From assembly GCA_900239685.1 (NCBI GenBank), contig OENT01000317.1, forward strand, positions 1 to 64,000: a stretch of 64,000 bases of DNA, written 5' to 3'. The notes below the pieces were generated by a model. That model made no database searches and had not been told where the DNA came from. It saw only the letters and a list, made by a program, of their open reading frames with translations. Below, piece by piece: positions 34,105 through 48,011 of this stretch (positions within the stretch are counted from its first letter, which is position 1; each line of letters opens with the position of its first letter). The position numbers and the translations under genes were made by a program. This DNA comes from Rotaria macrura. Lineage: Eukaryota > Rotifera > Eurotatoria > Philodinida > Philodinidae.

Positions 34105-37014
34105 ATATTTTATGGGGCAAATGTTATTCTTATTATTTTTTTCTTTTTCTTCTTCTTTCAAATAACTTATCTTTTCTGTTTCTTCTTTCATATTGAGAAT
34201 GACTTTCTTCTTCTCATCAAATCTTTCTTTCTAATTAATTTGTTTAGCATCCTTCGTCGAAAGAATATTCCTTTCTCTTGTTTTTCTTTTTCGTTTCTTT
34301 TTTGTACAGTAATGCTTTGTCTCTCACGCAATCTCTTTCTATGTATATGATGTATTTATGTGTTTGAGCATAGCAAAGCAGTATTTTGTACATACGGTTG
34401 AGCCTCTTTGTGTCTCTGTCGACGACGAGGACGGTGATCCTGATGTTTCGTGTGTTTTCGTTCTTTTCTACTCATTAATCCTTTCTTCTCTGTTTTCCCA
34501 TCCATTTCAAGACAAGGATATTGCAATAGTTTTTTTCTTCTCTCTTTGCGTTTATGTCTATATATATATATATATAAATATACATATATATATTTATGTG
34601 TGTGTGTGTATGTATCTGTGGTGTGCCGTCCACAATCACCATCATTATCAGTCGGAGGACAACAACAAGAGTCACTTCTAGTCTTTTTTTTTTGTTTCTG
34701 TGTGTACTTTTTCTTTTCGTTTCTTCTTGATTCTCTCTTTTAATTTCGATTCGATGCATCGTAAGCACGATTAGAATTAGTTCTTGTTTCGTTGTTTCTA
34801 CCGAGTTCGCCTGATCGACTGATAACAGTGAAAAACTCTGTTTGACATTAATTTATTAATGATATAGAAAAGTTGCCTTTCTTTTTTTGTTTTTTTTTCT
34901 TTTGAAACATTTTCTTTTTTCTCACTCGACTGTGATGTACGTATATGTTTATACCGAATTAATGGAATTACAATCTGAGACAGAGAGAAAAGAAGAAAAA
35001 AACGAAGGAAATTTTCTTTCTTTTCTGTTTTTTTTCTTTTTCGATCTTGCGATTCACGGTGTATGTGTGGGTGTGTGTGCCATTCTATGTTCGTCTTCCT
35101 ATTATCCGTTTATTTTCTGTTGTTTTTTCTTTCGCTCTCTTTCCTATGTTGTTGATTTTGGCTTTCGCGATACTTTGTGACTACAGTCAGATTGTTCATC
35201 AAGTCAGCGCTTCTACAACATAGTGGCAAAGTCTATTATCAAATTGTTTTTTCTTTCTCTTGTTTTTCTATGTTTATTTGTTTGTTTGTCCATTCGTTCA
35301 AACTAAAATATATGTGTCCTGTTGAAAAGAAAATGTCATTTCTTTTGGGTCATAGAAACTATTATAGTTTGTAACAATGGAAAAAACGAATGCTTGTGGG
35401 CTTTATCAAATTAAAGATAAGATATTTATGAAAACAACAAGGTGTTTTTTTTATATACTATGCCAGTCGATTTAAATAGAAACCATTGCAGAATCGATTT
35501 ATTCAACATATGACTGCAGCGTATCCACAGGTAGCAAAGAATTCATTGTTCGATGGTTTGATGAAAAAATTTAATATGAATATAAGTATTGTATTATCTT
35601 AGGTTCTTTGCACGTGATATTAGTGTTAACGTCAGATGCTTGAAATTATCTACAGTCTCTCTGTAGTCAAATTACATGCTTTATTCAGAAGGGTGTTTTT
35701 TACCTTCTTTTAAATCACGAAGGATTTGTGCTTAGATTAATCAACCAAAATATTTGACATGAACTAGACAACAATAAATTGTTTCTTTATTTGTTCTTAT
35801 CCTTTTTGAATAAGAAAAAAAAATGCGCAATTTCATATGAACCTTGATAAAGCAGACTTCTCATGTCTCAGATTATTACAATGAAATTTAACAAATCATG
35901 TTCTTTGCCACTTTATTATTGAAAATAGTCATTGCATCGGATGAATTTTCATGACATAATGCTTGTTTTGTTTTATATTTTGAATGTAAAAGTATGTTTC
36001 CAATGTAATGGACTTTCATTGGTCTTTGTTTTTTTATTAATATAATGATTCATAGTTACTTGAAAGTTAAATTATAAAAAGAAAAACATGTTTACCAGGT
36101 TGAATTCAAAGGAAGAGAAAAAAACGAGTAAATGTTATAAACTAAAAATATTCAGAGATAAAATTCAATATAAAAATGTCATGTATGTTGTTCTTGCCTA
36201 CATTATTTAGTACCCAAACGTTATCTTTCCATGAGAGATTCAAATATTTATTCAGCATGCAAGAGATCTAGGTCTTTCTATGAACATTCATTGATGTGAG
36301 TGTAGGAGCATAGAGAAAAGATCGCCTAAGAAACATTGAAGTGCTAAAAGAATCATGATGACTACTATATCAGCTTTTGTTCGTTTTTACTGATTAATCT
36401 GAAAAATTGTCAGCTTAAATCTCCATTGTTCGTCATCAAATAATAAATTCATGTCTCATACGTTGATATAACTAGCGTAGGATGAGATTTCAATCGAACA
36501 TTTTTTATTTGTTCATCTTAGATCATAAGTTGGTATAGAAAATGGCAAGATAATATATTTTTCAATTATTGATCTTATGACTCGTGAATTTCAAAGTTGA
36601 GTTTATCTGAGCTCTTTCTTGTCAATGTTCTATAGAGACTTGAAAAGTTTCATAGAAACTAATACGACAACGAATCGTATTGCTACAGCATAAACATACT
36701 GAATTAATTGATGCATTATAAAACTGCTTCTTTCGGAAACTACAAACATTAATAGAAAAAAAGATGACATTCATTATAATACTGTTTACAATAGAGAAAT
36801 TCAACCGAGATGATGTCTTTAGTAAAATATGTCTGTTGAAATTTCCAGATCTTAAGCATGTATTATGGATGAAATCTGTTAGAAAGATATCCTATTCTCT
36901 AATTTATCGGGTTACATGCAAACAACTGTTTAAATATTAAGAAACAAACTACAATAAGAAAACAGATCTGAATATAGATGAAAGACATTCACAATATTGT
37001 TTATGCTCATTATA
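34105..37014. other. 3' flank and intergenic, pyrimidine-rich then AT-rich
   Basis: 34.1-35.4 kb is strongly T/C-rich on the plus strand (TTTCTTTTT tracts, a TA/TG microsatellite at 34558-34612) and may be 3' UTR of the PNRC-like gene. 35.4-37.0 kb is plain AT-rich DNA. Phe/Cys-rich ORFs here reflect composition only. Confidence 0.45.
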
Positions 37015-40000
37015 TCAAACTTTTTGATAAAGACTAGAAAGATTTCTAGTTGCAAGTGCTATACTATAACAATCATCAATTATAAATTTTATTAGTAACG
37101 TTGGATCTTTTCCATTGAATGTTGTATGTGTTAAAAGTTGCTGTGTACTTGTATTTAACAAATCAAGATTGGCGCGTATATCTTCATTGATTGACAACTA
37201 AAATCGAAAATAAATTGAGTTACGTTTTTCTTTCTTGACATTCTAGAGTGTTTATTTGCCGTGGAAAAGTTTAATGTATCGTTTAAAAATTTTCAAAGAT
37301 TACTGAACACATCGATAAGACTTGAAAAAAGAAATGATAATCTGAGTAAAATATTTTCATTGAAACTTTCGATTGATTTCTAAGCAAGAGAATAGGGAAA
37401 AAAGCTAGGACACTCATGATAAAAGCTAAGCTCTATATTCATGAGGGAAATCTTCTAACTGTTTCATAAGTTTTCGATGAAGACTACGTAGATTATGTAG
37501 AAACAAATGAATTATGAATACAACATGATGATAGAATGCCCTATTTTAAAGGTGTTTCTGTCGAAGTTTTGTATTTTAATTGAAATTTTGACAAAAAACA
37601 TCGTCATATTTTTTCAGACATTTGATTTTTCGAATGACGACTCTTAGATATTATTTAGAAATATATATATATATATGTATATACATGATAAATGTGAGCG
37701 ACATGTTTGCATCTTTGTTGTATTTTGACAAAAAATAATATGATCAGACACATCGAGGAGAATAGAAGTCCGTAATAATTTCTCGAGGCACTACTTGAAG
37801 GAATGGAAGGTTATGACATTCTCATGAAGAACATAGAAAACATGCCATGGTTTAATTGAAGTGATTTATGAACATGAACTGTTTTCAAAATATTTATTAT
37901 CCAGCTGCGTCAAAATAAGGCACAAAGTCTATTATGAAAAGGGCTAGATTAATAAAAAAAAACAGAATCCTAAATGAATAGCAAAATAGACAGAAGAATT
38001 CTTTTGAAGAACTTTCACTGAAAATCGTTGCAGATAAGAGAGAAGTGATGTTCTTCGATTCTTTCGACTATTCTAAAGATGAGATTGAATCGTTTGAAAA
38101 GAAGTGTAATTACTTATCGACAAATACGGACAAAATGAAAATGAAATTATAAATGATTCTATTATTTATGAATCATATTTATCAAATTTCCGTTAACATA
38201 CTTGCTCAGATAAATCAATCATATCTTGAACTGAATCATTTATTTCTTCTGCGTGAACAATGTATCTTTAAAACAAATGAAAAGCAGATTAAGTTGTTTA
38301 TTGTTTTATTTTTTGTGAAGTCATTTTACCGATCACTTTGGTTTGCTTTGATAGAATTGTATAATTCTGCTACACGATGTGTTATTGTTCGCGTTCGTTT
38401 ATCAACATTTATTTGGTTCGCTAATCGATTAAATGAACCTGTCAGATCATATTGAAAATTTTCATATTCATTTATACAAAAAACGAAAAAAGAAAAAAGC
38501 CTACCTTGACGTATGGGAACTCGTGGTAATTTTAGTCTATTTCGTCCAGCAGAGCACGATCGAGATCGAGTTATATGTATCGATGAATCTTTTTTTGCTA
38601 TGTTTTCAGATGAACCTAAGGGAAATGCTGGATTCGATCCATTGATATGTTTAATTATTAAATCTGAAGATCGACATGGACGAAAGTCATTCAATAGATT
38701 TTCGTCAATTTGAGGAAAACGTTGTATTGTACGACTTAATCTATAATAATAATACCTAATTTAACTGATACTCAAATATGAAAAAGTACCTTTTATCATG
38801 AATAGTTATTGTTCGTGTTAAATTCCATGAATGACTAAATTCACGATCAAGCGAATGCAAAGGTTAAACAATCAATGAAAAGCGTAAAGTCTTACTTGTC
38901 ATGATCATCGAACATTGTTGTATTATCATAATCACTTTCAATAAATGGACTTGACATGCGACTAAGGTTATCGAATAATTGTTGGTTCGACTAATAACAA
39001 AAAATAGAACAATCAATTGTATAATTCAAAGTGTTAGATGTCAAACTTATGAAATTTATAACTCAATGGATATCATAAAAATATAGATGTTCGAACGATG
39101 ATATTTTTAGTATTCATTAGTGTTCTTTCTTTTGTTCTATAAAGTATCGGTTATGTTTCAATACTTTGTAGTTAGCTTAACTGAATTGTATCTATCGAAT
39201 CAATCCTTACATATAAATTTTTATCTGTTTTGATACAATGTTCAAGAGAAAGACTATTTTCTACTTTAGGTGATTTCTTGGTTTTTGAAAAATGCAACTC
39301 TAATATGAATAGTAAACTTATCGATTGATGTTAGATATTTTCGATCGTATAATATTTATCAATAGTTCGTACTAATATTGTATTAGATCTATAGTTATAT
39401 TAAGACGGAATTCATCTGGAAACATTACTTTATTAATTGATTTATGAGATTCATTTGAATTAATTGCAGTAAATGTTATGTCTTTTACTTGTTGATTAAT
39501 TTTATTCACAAGATTTTCATCCAACAATCGTTGTATCTATTCGAATTCAAAAAGAAATAATTCCATAAAAATAAGAAAATTTAATTCTATAATACCATTT
39601 CATGTAATACAGATAATTCATTTTTTAAATCATTATGAGCAGATGTTAAATATTTAACTTGTAATTCTGTATTAATAATACGAGATGTTAAATCATATGA
39701 ATCTCGATTATCAGTTGTTCGTTGATTGAAATGATCCGATAGATTCTTATTCTAAAAGAGAATACAAACACGAACATGTTATTGTAATTTGAATCATTTT
39801 GTTCTAATCCTACGTCAATTGGAGATACTAATGCATTGTCAATCAGTTGAGTTTTTGATGCCTATAGTTATTCGAAAACAAGAGAAGTTAAGTAGCTGCT
39901 TTTCTTTTCCTATTGTAATTTTCAACCTTTTTTGATTTTTTTTGTGACTGAATAGAATTTTGTCGTTTACTGTTACTTAAACTATTGCTATCATCGTCAG

Positions 40001-43000
40001 ATGCAACTTTATCATAGAAAGGTTCCTCATCAGATTCAATCAATGGTGTCGACGATCTATTGTTTTGAAGAACGGTTGTATTAGCTATTTAGAAAAAAAC
40101 AAACAAAACAAAAATAATCATCATGAAAATCCTATCCATGTTCTACAGACATTTTGTTGAAGAAGAAGCAGGTGATTGTTGAATGAAATCGTAATATCTT
40201 CGACGAATTTCATTTATTACATCATAGATAAATGTTTGAAAATCTTTTGATCCATATCGAGCTAGTTTTTGTCTACCCTAGATAATCATTATATTCATTC
40301 AATCTCTTGTTTGTCTGGTAAAAATAATTTATTGTCTATACTTGGTTTCGTGTGGCTGAAAATGATGGATTGACTGGTAAAAACGGTACAACATGTAAAG
40401 AGATGAATGCTTGATCAACTTGTGTATGCCATACTGAAAACAGACAAAGAAAAGAACGAAACGAATTCAACCAGGCTATTCAAATCATAGTATACTTGTT
40501 TTCAACTCTCGTCGTTCAATTTCATCAAATACATCCATGGCTAAATCTTCAAATATTGAATCAGGTAACTAAAATGTAAAATGAAAACGATTTCTTCTGA
40601 TTATTTTCTTCGATATGAAAAATACTTGTTGTAGTTTTTGACGTGCAGCTAATGTTTGATCACATATGTTGAGACTATCAAATTTTTTTGAATAATGAGA
40701 AGAAATTAAAAGAAATGAGTAATATTATCTTTACTTTTCATTTAGTTCAGGAACAACGATGTGTTGATCCGTTTTATGATTTGGTCGACTTCCATCAATG
40801 AAACATGTCAAACAATCAGTTAATTCATATTGAAGTTCAACTAATCGATCAGCTAAATTATCATAACCATTGATTCGAGCATGTTCTTCAGGCGATATAC
40901 CCGAAGCATCTGTTATTGCAGGATTACCACCGTATATGCATAGCAGCTAAATAATATACAGTTTATTGTAAATATATATTTGTCATGAAAATTATTTTAA
41001 CACATAAATCTGTTCCATCACGATTAGATAGAACTATGAATCACAGGACTAGATTTTAAATATATTATTTTCTTTCATTGAAAATTTAAGTAGTGGACCG
41101 ATGAAGTTTTTTCTCCTAAACAATAGAGAAGAAAAACCAAGGGGGAAACGGCGGATTGTTGGGATTGCCAATCCCAAAGCAATCCCAAAAAGTCAACGGC
41201 AATGTCCTCTTGTAAATGAAGGAATTTCGAGCTGAAATTTTTTTCATATGTAGACCTCGTGGTTCTTAAAATATCCTAAAAGTTTCAATGTAAACGAATG
41301 TTTCCTTCTTAAGAGAATCAACTATCAAGAAAAAAAGATTTTCTGATCGTGCTGTGAAATATGAGTATTGCTTGTGATCGCACTATCGTCAGGAGAAAAC
41401 ATTCGTTTACGCTGAAACTTTTAGAATATTCTAAGAACTACAAGACCTACATATGATGAAAATTTCAGCTTGAAATTCCTTCATTTTCCCGAGGAGATTT
41501 CTGGTAAATTTTGGGATTGTCAAAATCCGAAAATCCAAAAGAAATTAAAACAATCCAAAGAAAATCTAAAAATCCAAAAAAAGTCCGAAAATCCGAAATC
41601 CGCCGCTTCCCCCTGAGATAAACGCCATATAATTCAGACCCGCCCGACAGTTATAATCAAATTTTATTTCTGACAGTCATGTTCTTCGAATTTTGATCTA
41701 AATTAACTGTGATCAAATTTTAGATTTGACATGACAGATACTCATTCAAAATTAACTAATCATAATCATATTCCTTTGTACTATCATCTTGAAGATTGAA
41801 TGAGAAAAATACATGAGATATGTTTGTTCTTATTGTTGATTCTGATGAAAAACCGAAACAATATAATCTTCCAAGTTATGAATAGGTTCAATGTAACTCT
41901 AGACAAGTGTTGCATTTTTTGTCGTTAGTTTTAAAATATGAGATTCATTATTTTTAGAACCTCAGCTACCATCGTCAGAAAATATTACAAAGATAGTTTG
42001 TCGTTACATTCTTTTTTCTATCATATTGAATAACTGAATCGTCTCAATGAACTTATCGAATCCGTATTTTATCATACAACGAGCTTGTTCTGTCAAATCA
42101 TGATAGCAAAACGTAAATGGCTCCTACTTCAATTTGATTCGTTTGACCACGACTTGCAGCAACATGTAAAGATGATGTACCAGTTTCCTGTAAAATATTT
42201 GTTATTTTTTGTGTGTAATTTCGTGAATATATATATAAATAGATAGATAGATCTTACTGGATTACGAAAGTTTGGATCAGCACCTTGTGATAAAATTCTT
42301 AAACATGTTACAATATTATCTGTTCGAACAATAGAATGTAATTGCTAAAGAAAGAGAAAACAAATAATTTTTACAGAACAGCAAAGAAAATTTTCTTGAT
42401 TCTTTAACTCACTAAATTTAAATCTTCGAACGTTGCATTTGTTTCATCTTTCAATCGATTGATGTAAGTCAGTTGTTGGTATTTTGTACGAATAAAATCA
42501 GCTTTGACTCTATCGATACGAATGCAACATTAGAAAACATAGCGTATCTAGTAGATTATTTGATCTCTCCTACTGTATGGAATCTTTAGTTGTAGGTTTT
42601 TTTCTAGGAAATTTATTTTGTGGATCACGTAAACTATATTCCCATATAAGACTGGCACCATTCGTCGATAGTTCACTAATTAGCTAACATGACAAAACCA
42701 AGAATTGAAATTTTAAGGTTAAGCAAGCAAATTTTTACATTAAGCTGACTTGGTGGCCAGTAGCTATGTTTGAAAGATTTTATTTGTGATATATGACGAC
42801 CAAGGCTTAAATGTATACTACAACATTCATCGCATAGAAGAACACCATGATTGATCGAGCACCATTCCGCTCCTTATGAAAAGAAGAAGAAAGAAAACAT
42901 GTATTTAGTTTGGAGTTCATTTTTGATGAGAATATCAACCGTTCGAATGACATCTGAAATGAATCACGCTTATCTATCTATCGATGATGAAGTTGTAAAT

Positions 43001-43845
43001 GGAAATAAAACAACTAATTACTGATGATCCACCATTGTACTCTCTTCCTCGATCAGTAAAATTTGCTACTAACATTATTTTCATAGAATCTTTCGAAAAT
43101 TTCCAAACACTCCGATTCTGGTAAAGTCATTCGATAAATGACATTAGTCCCTTGAGTTTTCGCCCTGCTCATGTCATAATCCATGATTTTATTTGCTTCA
43201 AAATGAAATAACTATAATTTGATCATTCGAGCTCATGACACCTTTTATCAGGATCACCAAGACCCTCACTAAAAACCGTCTTAAACATCTCTAATATAAT
43301 CATAGATAGATAAATAAAAACAAGCAGGATCAATGTCGATCTCATCTAATGTCAAGCTTAGCAACTTCCCATTCATAGTTTTATTTGTATAAAATATCAT
43401 GATATAACGTACCACTAACAACTTCTCAAAAATATCATGAACACTTCAATACTTACTTGTAAAATAATGATAAATATACGAGTACTAGCACGCACAAATA
43501 AATACTAAAATTCTGCAGACAGACCCTACTAGTGTTCATGCGAAATATTTCATGTATGTTGTTGCTGCTGTAAGATTCTATCGTAAAATACATGTATGAC
43601 TAACTAAGAAAGAAATCAGCACCAACAACGATTGATCTCAATCATAATACTCTATGTTACCAATGATACTATTGAAAATTATGATCATGCTTAGTTTATC
43701 AATATAAAGATTATTTGTTCTTTCATTCAAGAAACTTTCAACCATTGACACATCATTCTTTCATTCACAAGCATCTGTCACATGCCTTACCAATATGTCC
43801 ACAATCATGACATTCTTTGTCTATAGTTGCAAAAACTTTAGACAT
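37015..43845 (-). CDS. GIT: GIT-family ArfGAP (GRK-interacting protein), complete
   Basis: Twenty-two exons, minus strand: 43791-43845, 42739-42872, 42574-42683, 42413-42509, 42258-42344, 42128-42187, 40735-40946, 40626-40674, 40496-40568, 40342-40433, 40151-40277, 39927-40084, 39814-39861, 39596-39751, 39429-39536, 39211-39297, 38896-38990, 38790-38834, 38505-38740, 38330-38438, 38202-38265, 37015-37197. They sum to 2385 nt in frame, 794 aa (human GIT1 761). Order: ArfGAP zinc finger (CHDC...CDECC, GRHIS), ankyrin repeats (QLHSIVRTDN, LHVAASRGQT), Spa2-homology repeats (FEDLAMDVFDEIERRE, VPFLPVNPSFSATRNQ), YDKVASDDD, coiled coil ~434-500, and the C-terminal helical bundle that binds paxillin (LLNTSTQQLL...YSIALATRNL). 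GIT proteins inactivate Arf GTPases and scaffold PIX/PAK at adhesions and synapses. Finger Cys and catalytic-region residues are present. The donor after exon 11 (GTCTGT) is unusual. Confidence 0.93.
37198..38201. other. Long last intron of GIT gene
   Basis: 1004 bp, in a gene whose introns mostly run 45-90 bp. It includes a (TA)n run near 37663-37683. No missing exon is expected, because the flanking protein segments align directly with the GIT C-terminus. Confidence 0.7.
41140..41614. mobile_element. MITE-like inverted-repeat element in a GIT intron
   Basis: A ~475-bp element bounded by terminal inverted repeats: AGGGGGAAACGGCGGATT at 41140-41157 and AATCCGCCGCTTCCCCCT at 41597-41614, one mismatch apart. 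Inner arms are also inverted copies (for example AATGAAGGAATTTC, CATATGTAG, CTAAAAGTTTCA and TAAACGAATGTTT, with reverse complements on the right side). There is no ORF. It sits wholly within the 1181-bp intron 40947-42127 of the GIT gene. No clear target-site duplication is visible. The layout fits a non-autonomous DNA transposon (MITE or fold-back). Confidence 0.85.
41640..41740. repeat. Imperfect hairpin in the same GIT intron
   Basis: GTCATGTTCTTCGAATTTTGATC is roughly matched in reverse complement by GATCAAATTTTAGATTTGACATGAC a few tens of bases further on. It is directly next to the MITE-like element and could be another degenerate repeat. Confidence 0.45.
42873..43790. other. Long first intron of GIT gene
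   Basis: 918 bp between the exon with the first Cys pair of the ArfGAP zinc finger and the exon with the second pair. No coding sequence is missing from the domain. First introns often carry regulatory sites, but none could be read here. Confidence 0.6.
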
Positions 43846-44115
43846 TTTATAAATAAATCATCTAATAATACGAAACAAAAATGAAAATCAATGAATGTAT
43901 TACAATTTCTATTCTTTATTATCGTTGTGTAGAGGTCATTTTGTGTTTTTATTTTCACATAAACATATCATTTGTACATAACTAGATCATAAATGAAAAT
44001 GATAAATATCCATTGTCTGCTTTGTTGTTTCTGCTGTTTCTCTCAGTCCTATGTACAAAAATAAATGGAGAACAGAGATGACAAACAGAAGTGATAAAAT
44101 AATACAAGAAATGGA

Positions 44116-44142
44116 AAGAGAGAGAGAGAGAGAGAGAGAGAG
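44116..44142. repeat. (GA)n microsatellite
   Basis: A run of about 13 GA dinucleotides between the GIT and EMSY genes. Confidence 0.85.
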
Positions 44143-44419
44143 CATCACGTTTCTTTTTCAATATCACTTCTCCAGTTTGAACATTAAACAAAAAAACAAA
44201 AGTACAATAAACGGATGCGTAAATTTTTTTTCAACGAAAACAAAACGACTCATAGTCTCAATCATAATAGACTATGCTTAAGGCTTCACATGAAAAAGTT
44301 CAGATTATAACTTTTTATCATAAACAATAACAAAAACAAAACGGATTCTGGTATAAACAAGTATTATTTACATACGTATGAGAAGTGAAATACTAAAAGC
44401 AGGAACAAAAAATAAACGA

Positions 44420-47400
44420 TTAATTCAATGAGATCAAAATTGAATAATCGATTTTGTTAACTAATCTTATCGTCGTCGTATTCGTTTCTAAACGAAGATC
44501 TACAATGTGATTACAAAATCAAGATATTACCAAACATACGTACATATTCATTTGTATGATCACACATTTTTTCAAATTCAATTTCAAAATGATTGAATAA
44601 TTTTTCAAGATTATCTCGGGTTATGCTGGATAAATCATTATTTAGTAAATTAATTTTAATATGATGTATGGCATTGTAAAACTCTTCTTGGGTTGTCAAC
44701 ACTCCGCTCTAAACAATTTTCTCTTTCTAACATCAAATGTATTCAATGGAAATACTTACAACAAGATTTGCATGAATGAGATCCAATTGTGTCGTTAGGT
44801 TTTGTTGACAATTACCATCAAGAGAGTGAAAGTTATATTGACCGGGAATATCACGAAGAAGACTAAATTAATTTTATTAATACAAAATAAAGAATAAGTG
44901 AAAAATGACTGGCAAAACCTTAATAGAGAACCACAACATTTCCATGAAATTAGTGTTTACCTGATGGCATTCTATATTGAACTATCGACTGATATTTTTT
45001 GTAACAATCGATAGCACAAATATAGTGAATTATTTGAACAATCTAACTAATGCTGATTCTTTAAATACGGAGAAATACTGTCTTATTGGTATTATTTATT
45101 ATTTGATCAGGGTATTGATCTTAGTCAAGATTCAAAAATTTTCTTTTCGTACAAATCTTTTCTAAACAAGAGAATGGCCTACTCAACATGATTAGTGTTT
45201 TGAAACAGATGTGTTTATGTGAATTTTCAACAAATTTAGATTGTTACTGAAAGAAAGAAAATATATACGCCATGTTTCATCTTTCACGATGCAAAGTAAT
45301 TCTACTCGACGAATAGCTGAAGTAGAGATGAAAAAAAATCATTTAGTATAGTTCTCAATCGTTTGATATGGTCACATGACACTTTGACTCATTTTCTATA
45401 AGCAAGAATATAGGTTTAACGAGTATCGTATTCAACAACAAATAGACAGCATGAACATCTTTTCTTTTCTCACTAATTAGCATAGCTTGTGATTGGAATC
45501 AACAAACAGTCAAAGTAAAATACCTTTCAGCTACTAGTATCCAATTGTCATCATTAGATTTGACATAATCTCCTAATCGTTTTCGGATTGCCGAATCTAT
45601 TGAAATGATATAAACCGAAAGAAAAATATAAATCGACTAATTTTTTTTCTATTTCTACTTGTTATTATTTGTTCATTATCTATCGGTTTGATATCATGGT
45701 GTTCCATACTAATATCATAATCGCCATATTGATTTTTATGATTAATACATTGTATACATTTATCTTGCATCAATGGTTTTGGTGTTGAATGTAAGGATTG
45801 TGTAGGTGATATAGATGGTGATCGATTGGGTGTTGTTAATGTTTTAATTGAATTTAAATTATTGTTTAATAGTGATGTACTATGTCGTGAAATTGGAATG
45901 CTATTTAATGATGATGTAGTAGTATCGTTAGTTTGTTCATTTGCCGATAATGAAAGTAAATTCGATGCATTGTTATCATCTGATAATGTCGATGATAAAC
46001 TTGTTTGTTGTACAAGACGTGTCGGTGTTAAGGGTGACTGTTGACGATAATCAGATGATGAATTACTGTTATTCGGATCGTTATTGAGTATTACAGATGC
46101 ATTTGTATTTAATATTGTATTTAGACGTTGGTGAAATTCTTGCGATGTATCAGTCGAATCCGTTGTAGTTGGTCGTGGCATAATTGCTCGTTCCTGATAA
46201 TAAACAACAACAAAAAAGTAATATTGAATATTGGATCAAACAATCTTTATTGAATAGTTAGTTTTCATTGTCTTCCAATAAATCTCTCATTACTTTTTAC
46301 AAGACAACAAATTCATGATAAAAATAGACGAAAGTATGAAATTCTAGCTTTTGGCTACCCTTCAAAAACACTTGTTCAACTGAATCGTTGAGTCCAACGC
46401 GTCTACTTTACCTTATTTCGCTTTTTTGTTGTTTTAAAACACGCAAGTACGGAAACAGATCCACTTGTAGTCGGAGTTGTGTGCGTTTGTTTCGGTTCAT
46501 AGCACATATTCGTCGCAGTCGTTACTGACATTGGTTTCGTATCTGTTTTTATCGATTTATTCATAACTGTTGTCGATGTAGGAGTTGTTGTTGCACGTAC
46601 ACGAAAAACTGGTACATCTTAAAAACGAGTGAAATAGATCAATGTTTACAAGTAAGTGAGAAAGATGGAATTCATTTCTTTTTCTTTCTTTTTTTTTTCA
46701 TAGAAAGAGATTTACTTGGATTCACAGATGTCATACGATAAATCATAGGTCCGTGTGTAGATGATGGTCTTGGAATTTGTTGAGTTTTCGGTTGAAAATT
46801 AACTGTTACTGATTTAAGCATTTCATCATGTGTTGGACTTGTTCGTATTGTAGTTACGTTTGCTATAGAATGTTGCTGCTGAACGGTCGATGTTGGACTT
46901 TTACCATCCACGACGGTTACTAAACAATGATAAAAATAAAAGTTCTTTTAGTTTAATTAATGCATTAGAAAAAAAATATATATATACATAGACACATATT
47001 TAGGAATATGTATCTGTAAAAATTAAGTAAAATTATTCCAATCTTTTTTTTTCTTCTAATGTTGCAATGACTTCTTTACTACTATATATGTTACATCGCA
47101 CAAATAGTTTCGTTTCGAGAAATACTGTTCGACAAAGCAATTTCTATTCGCAAATCTGTAAGAAGTTACAGAGTTATAACAATATAAACCGATATTCATG
47201 CATTTATTTACGATTTTCATAGCACATGTTTAGTAGATATTTTTCTTACGCAATCATTTTCGCCTAAAGATTCACCAGATTAATCAGTTATTTTAATCGT
47301 ATTATACATATGAGAAATCGACTCAGTACACAATGATCTCATTTGATGCAGGTTTGACACGTTTATCGCCTTTCTTTTAGACAAATAAAGTAGACTGTCT

Positions 47401-47977
47401 GATTTAAGATCTATAACTAAACGATGAAGTCGCACAATATAAGAAAATTGTTGATTGTTGAACTGTTAAACATTGTTTGATATTAATTTCATATTCATTT
47501 GATGATGATATAAAATATTCTCGTCTTTGTTACACATTGTAGAAGTGATATTTTAAAGAGTTGAATGTTTTTTTCGAAGTTGATCTAGTAGGCAACCTAT
47601 GTTACGGCAACTAATCTTTTTCTCTTTCTTAAATTCGATAGCTTATTATCTAATACAACTTTAAATACCGTCCGGGTATTATTGTTCATCGAAAAAGCAT
47701 CAACTATCGATACGCGAAGATTTACTCTAACTGAACTCTTTGAATCCATATGTATCGAAAAGTTAATTAGTATAATCAAAGTTTAGCTATCGTCCAATCA
47801 ACTATCAACGGAGCGACAAATCAAAAGCATTCATAACTTTTTAAAAATAGATTCGGTCTCTTAGGAGTCGATATAAAATGGCATGTTCTATCCGTAAGAT
47901 TAATCCGAGATGAAAGTCTGCATGAATGTCAAAAGTAATAACCTAGAATAGGATTTGGAATTATTTCTATTTGTCTT

Positions 47978-48011
<34 letters not shown>

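Noticed and set aside
34358..34768. Three overlapping ORFs near 34.5 kb
   Set aside because: Phe/Tyr/Ile-rich translations of T-rich and TA/TG repeats, on both strands at once.
45248..45328. Possible extra EMSY exon between the VAE and LLRDIPG exons
   Set aside because: It has an acceptor but hits a stop quickly, and the flanking exons join in phase without it.
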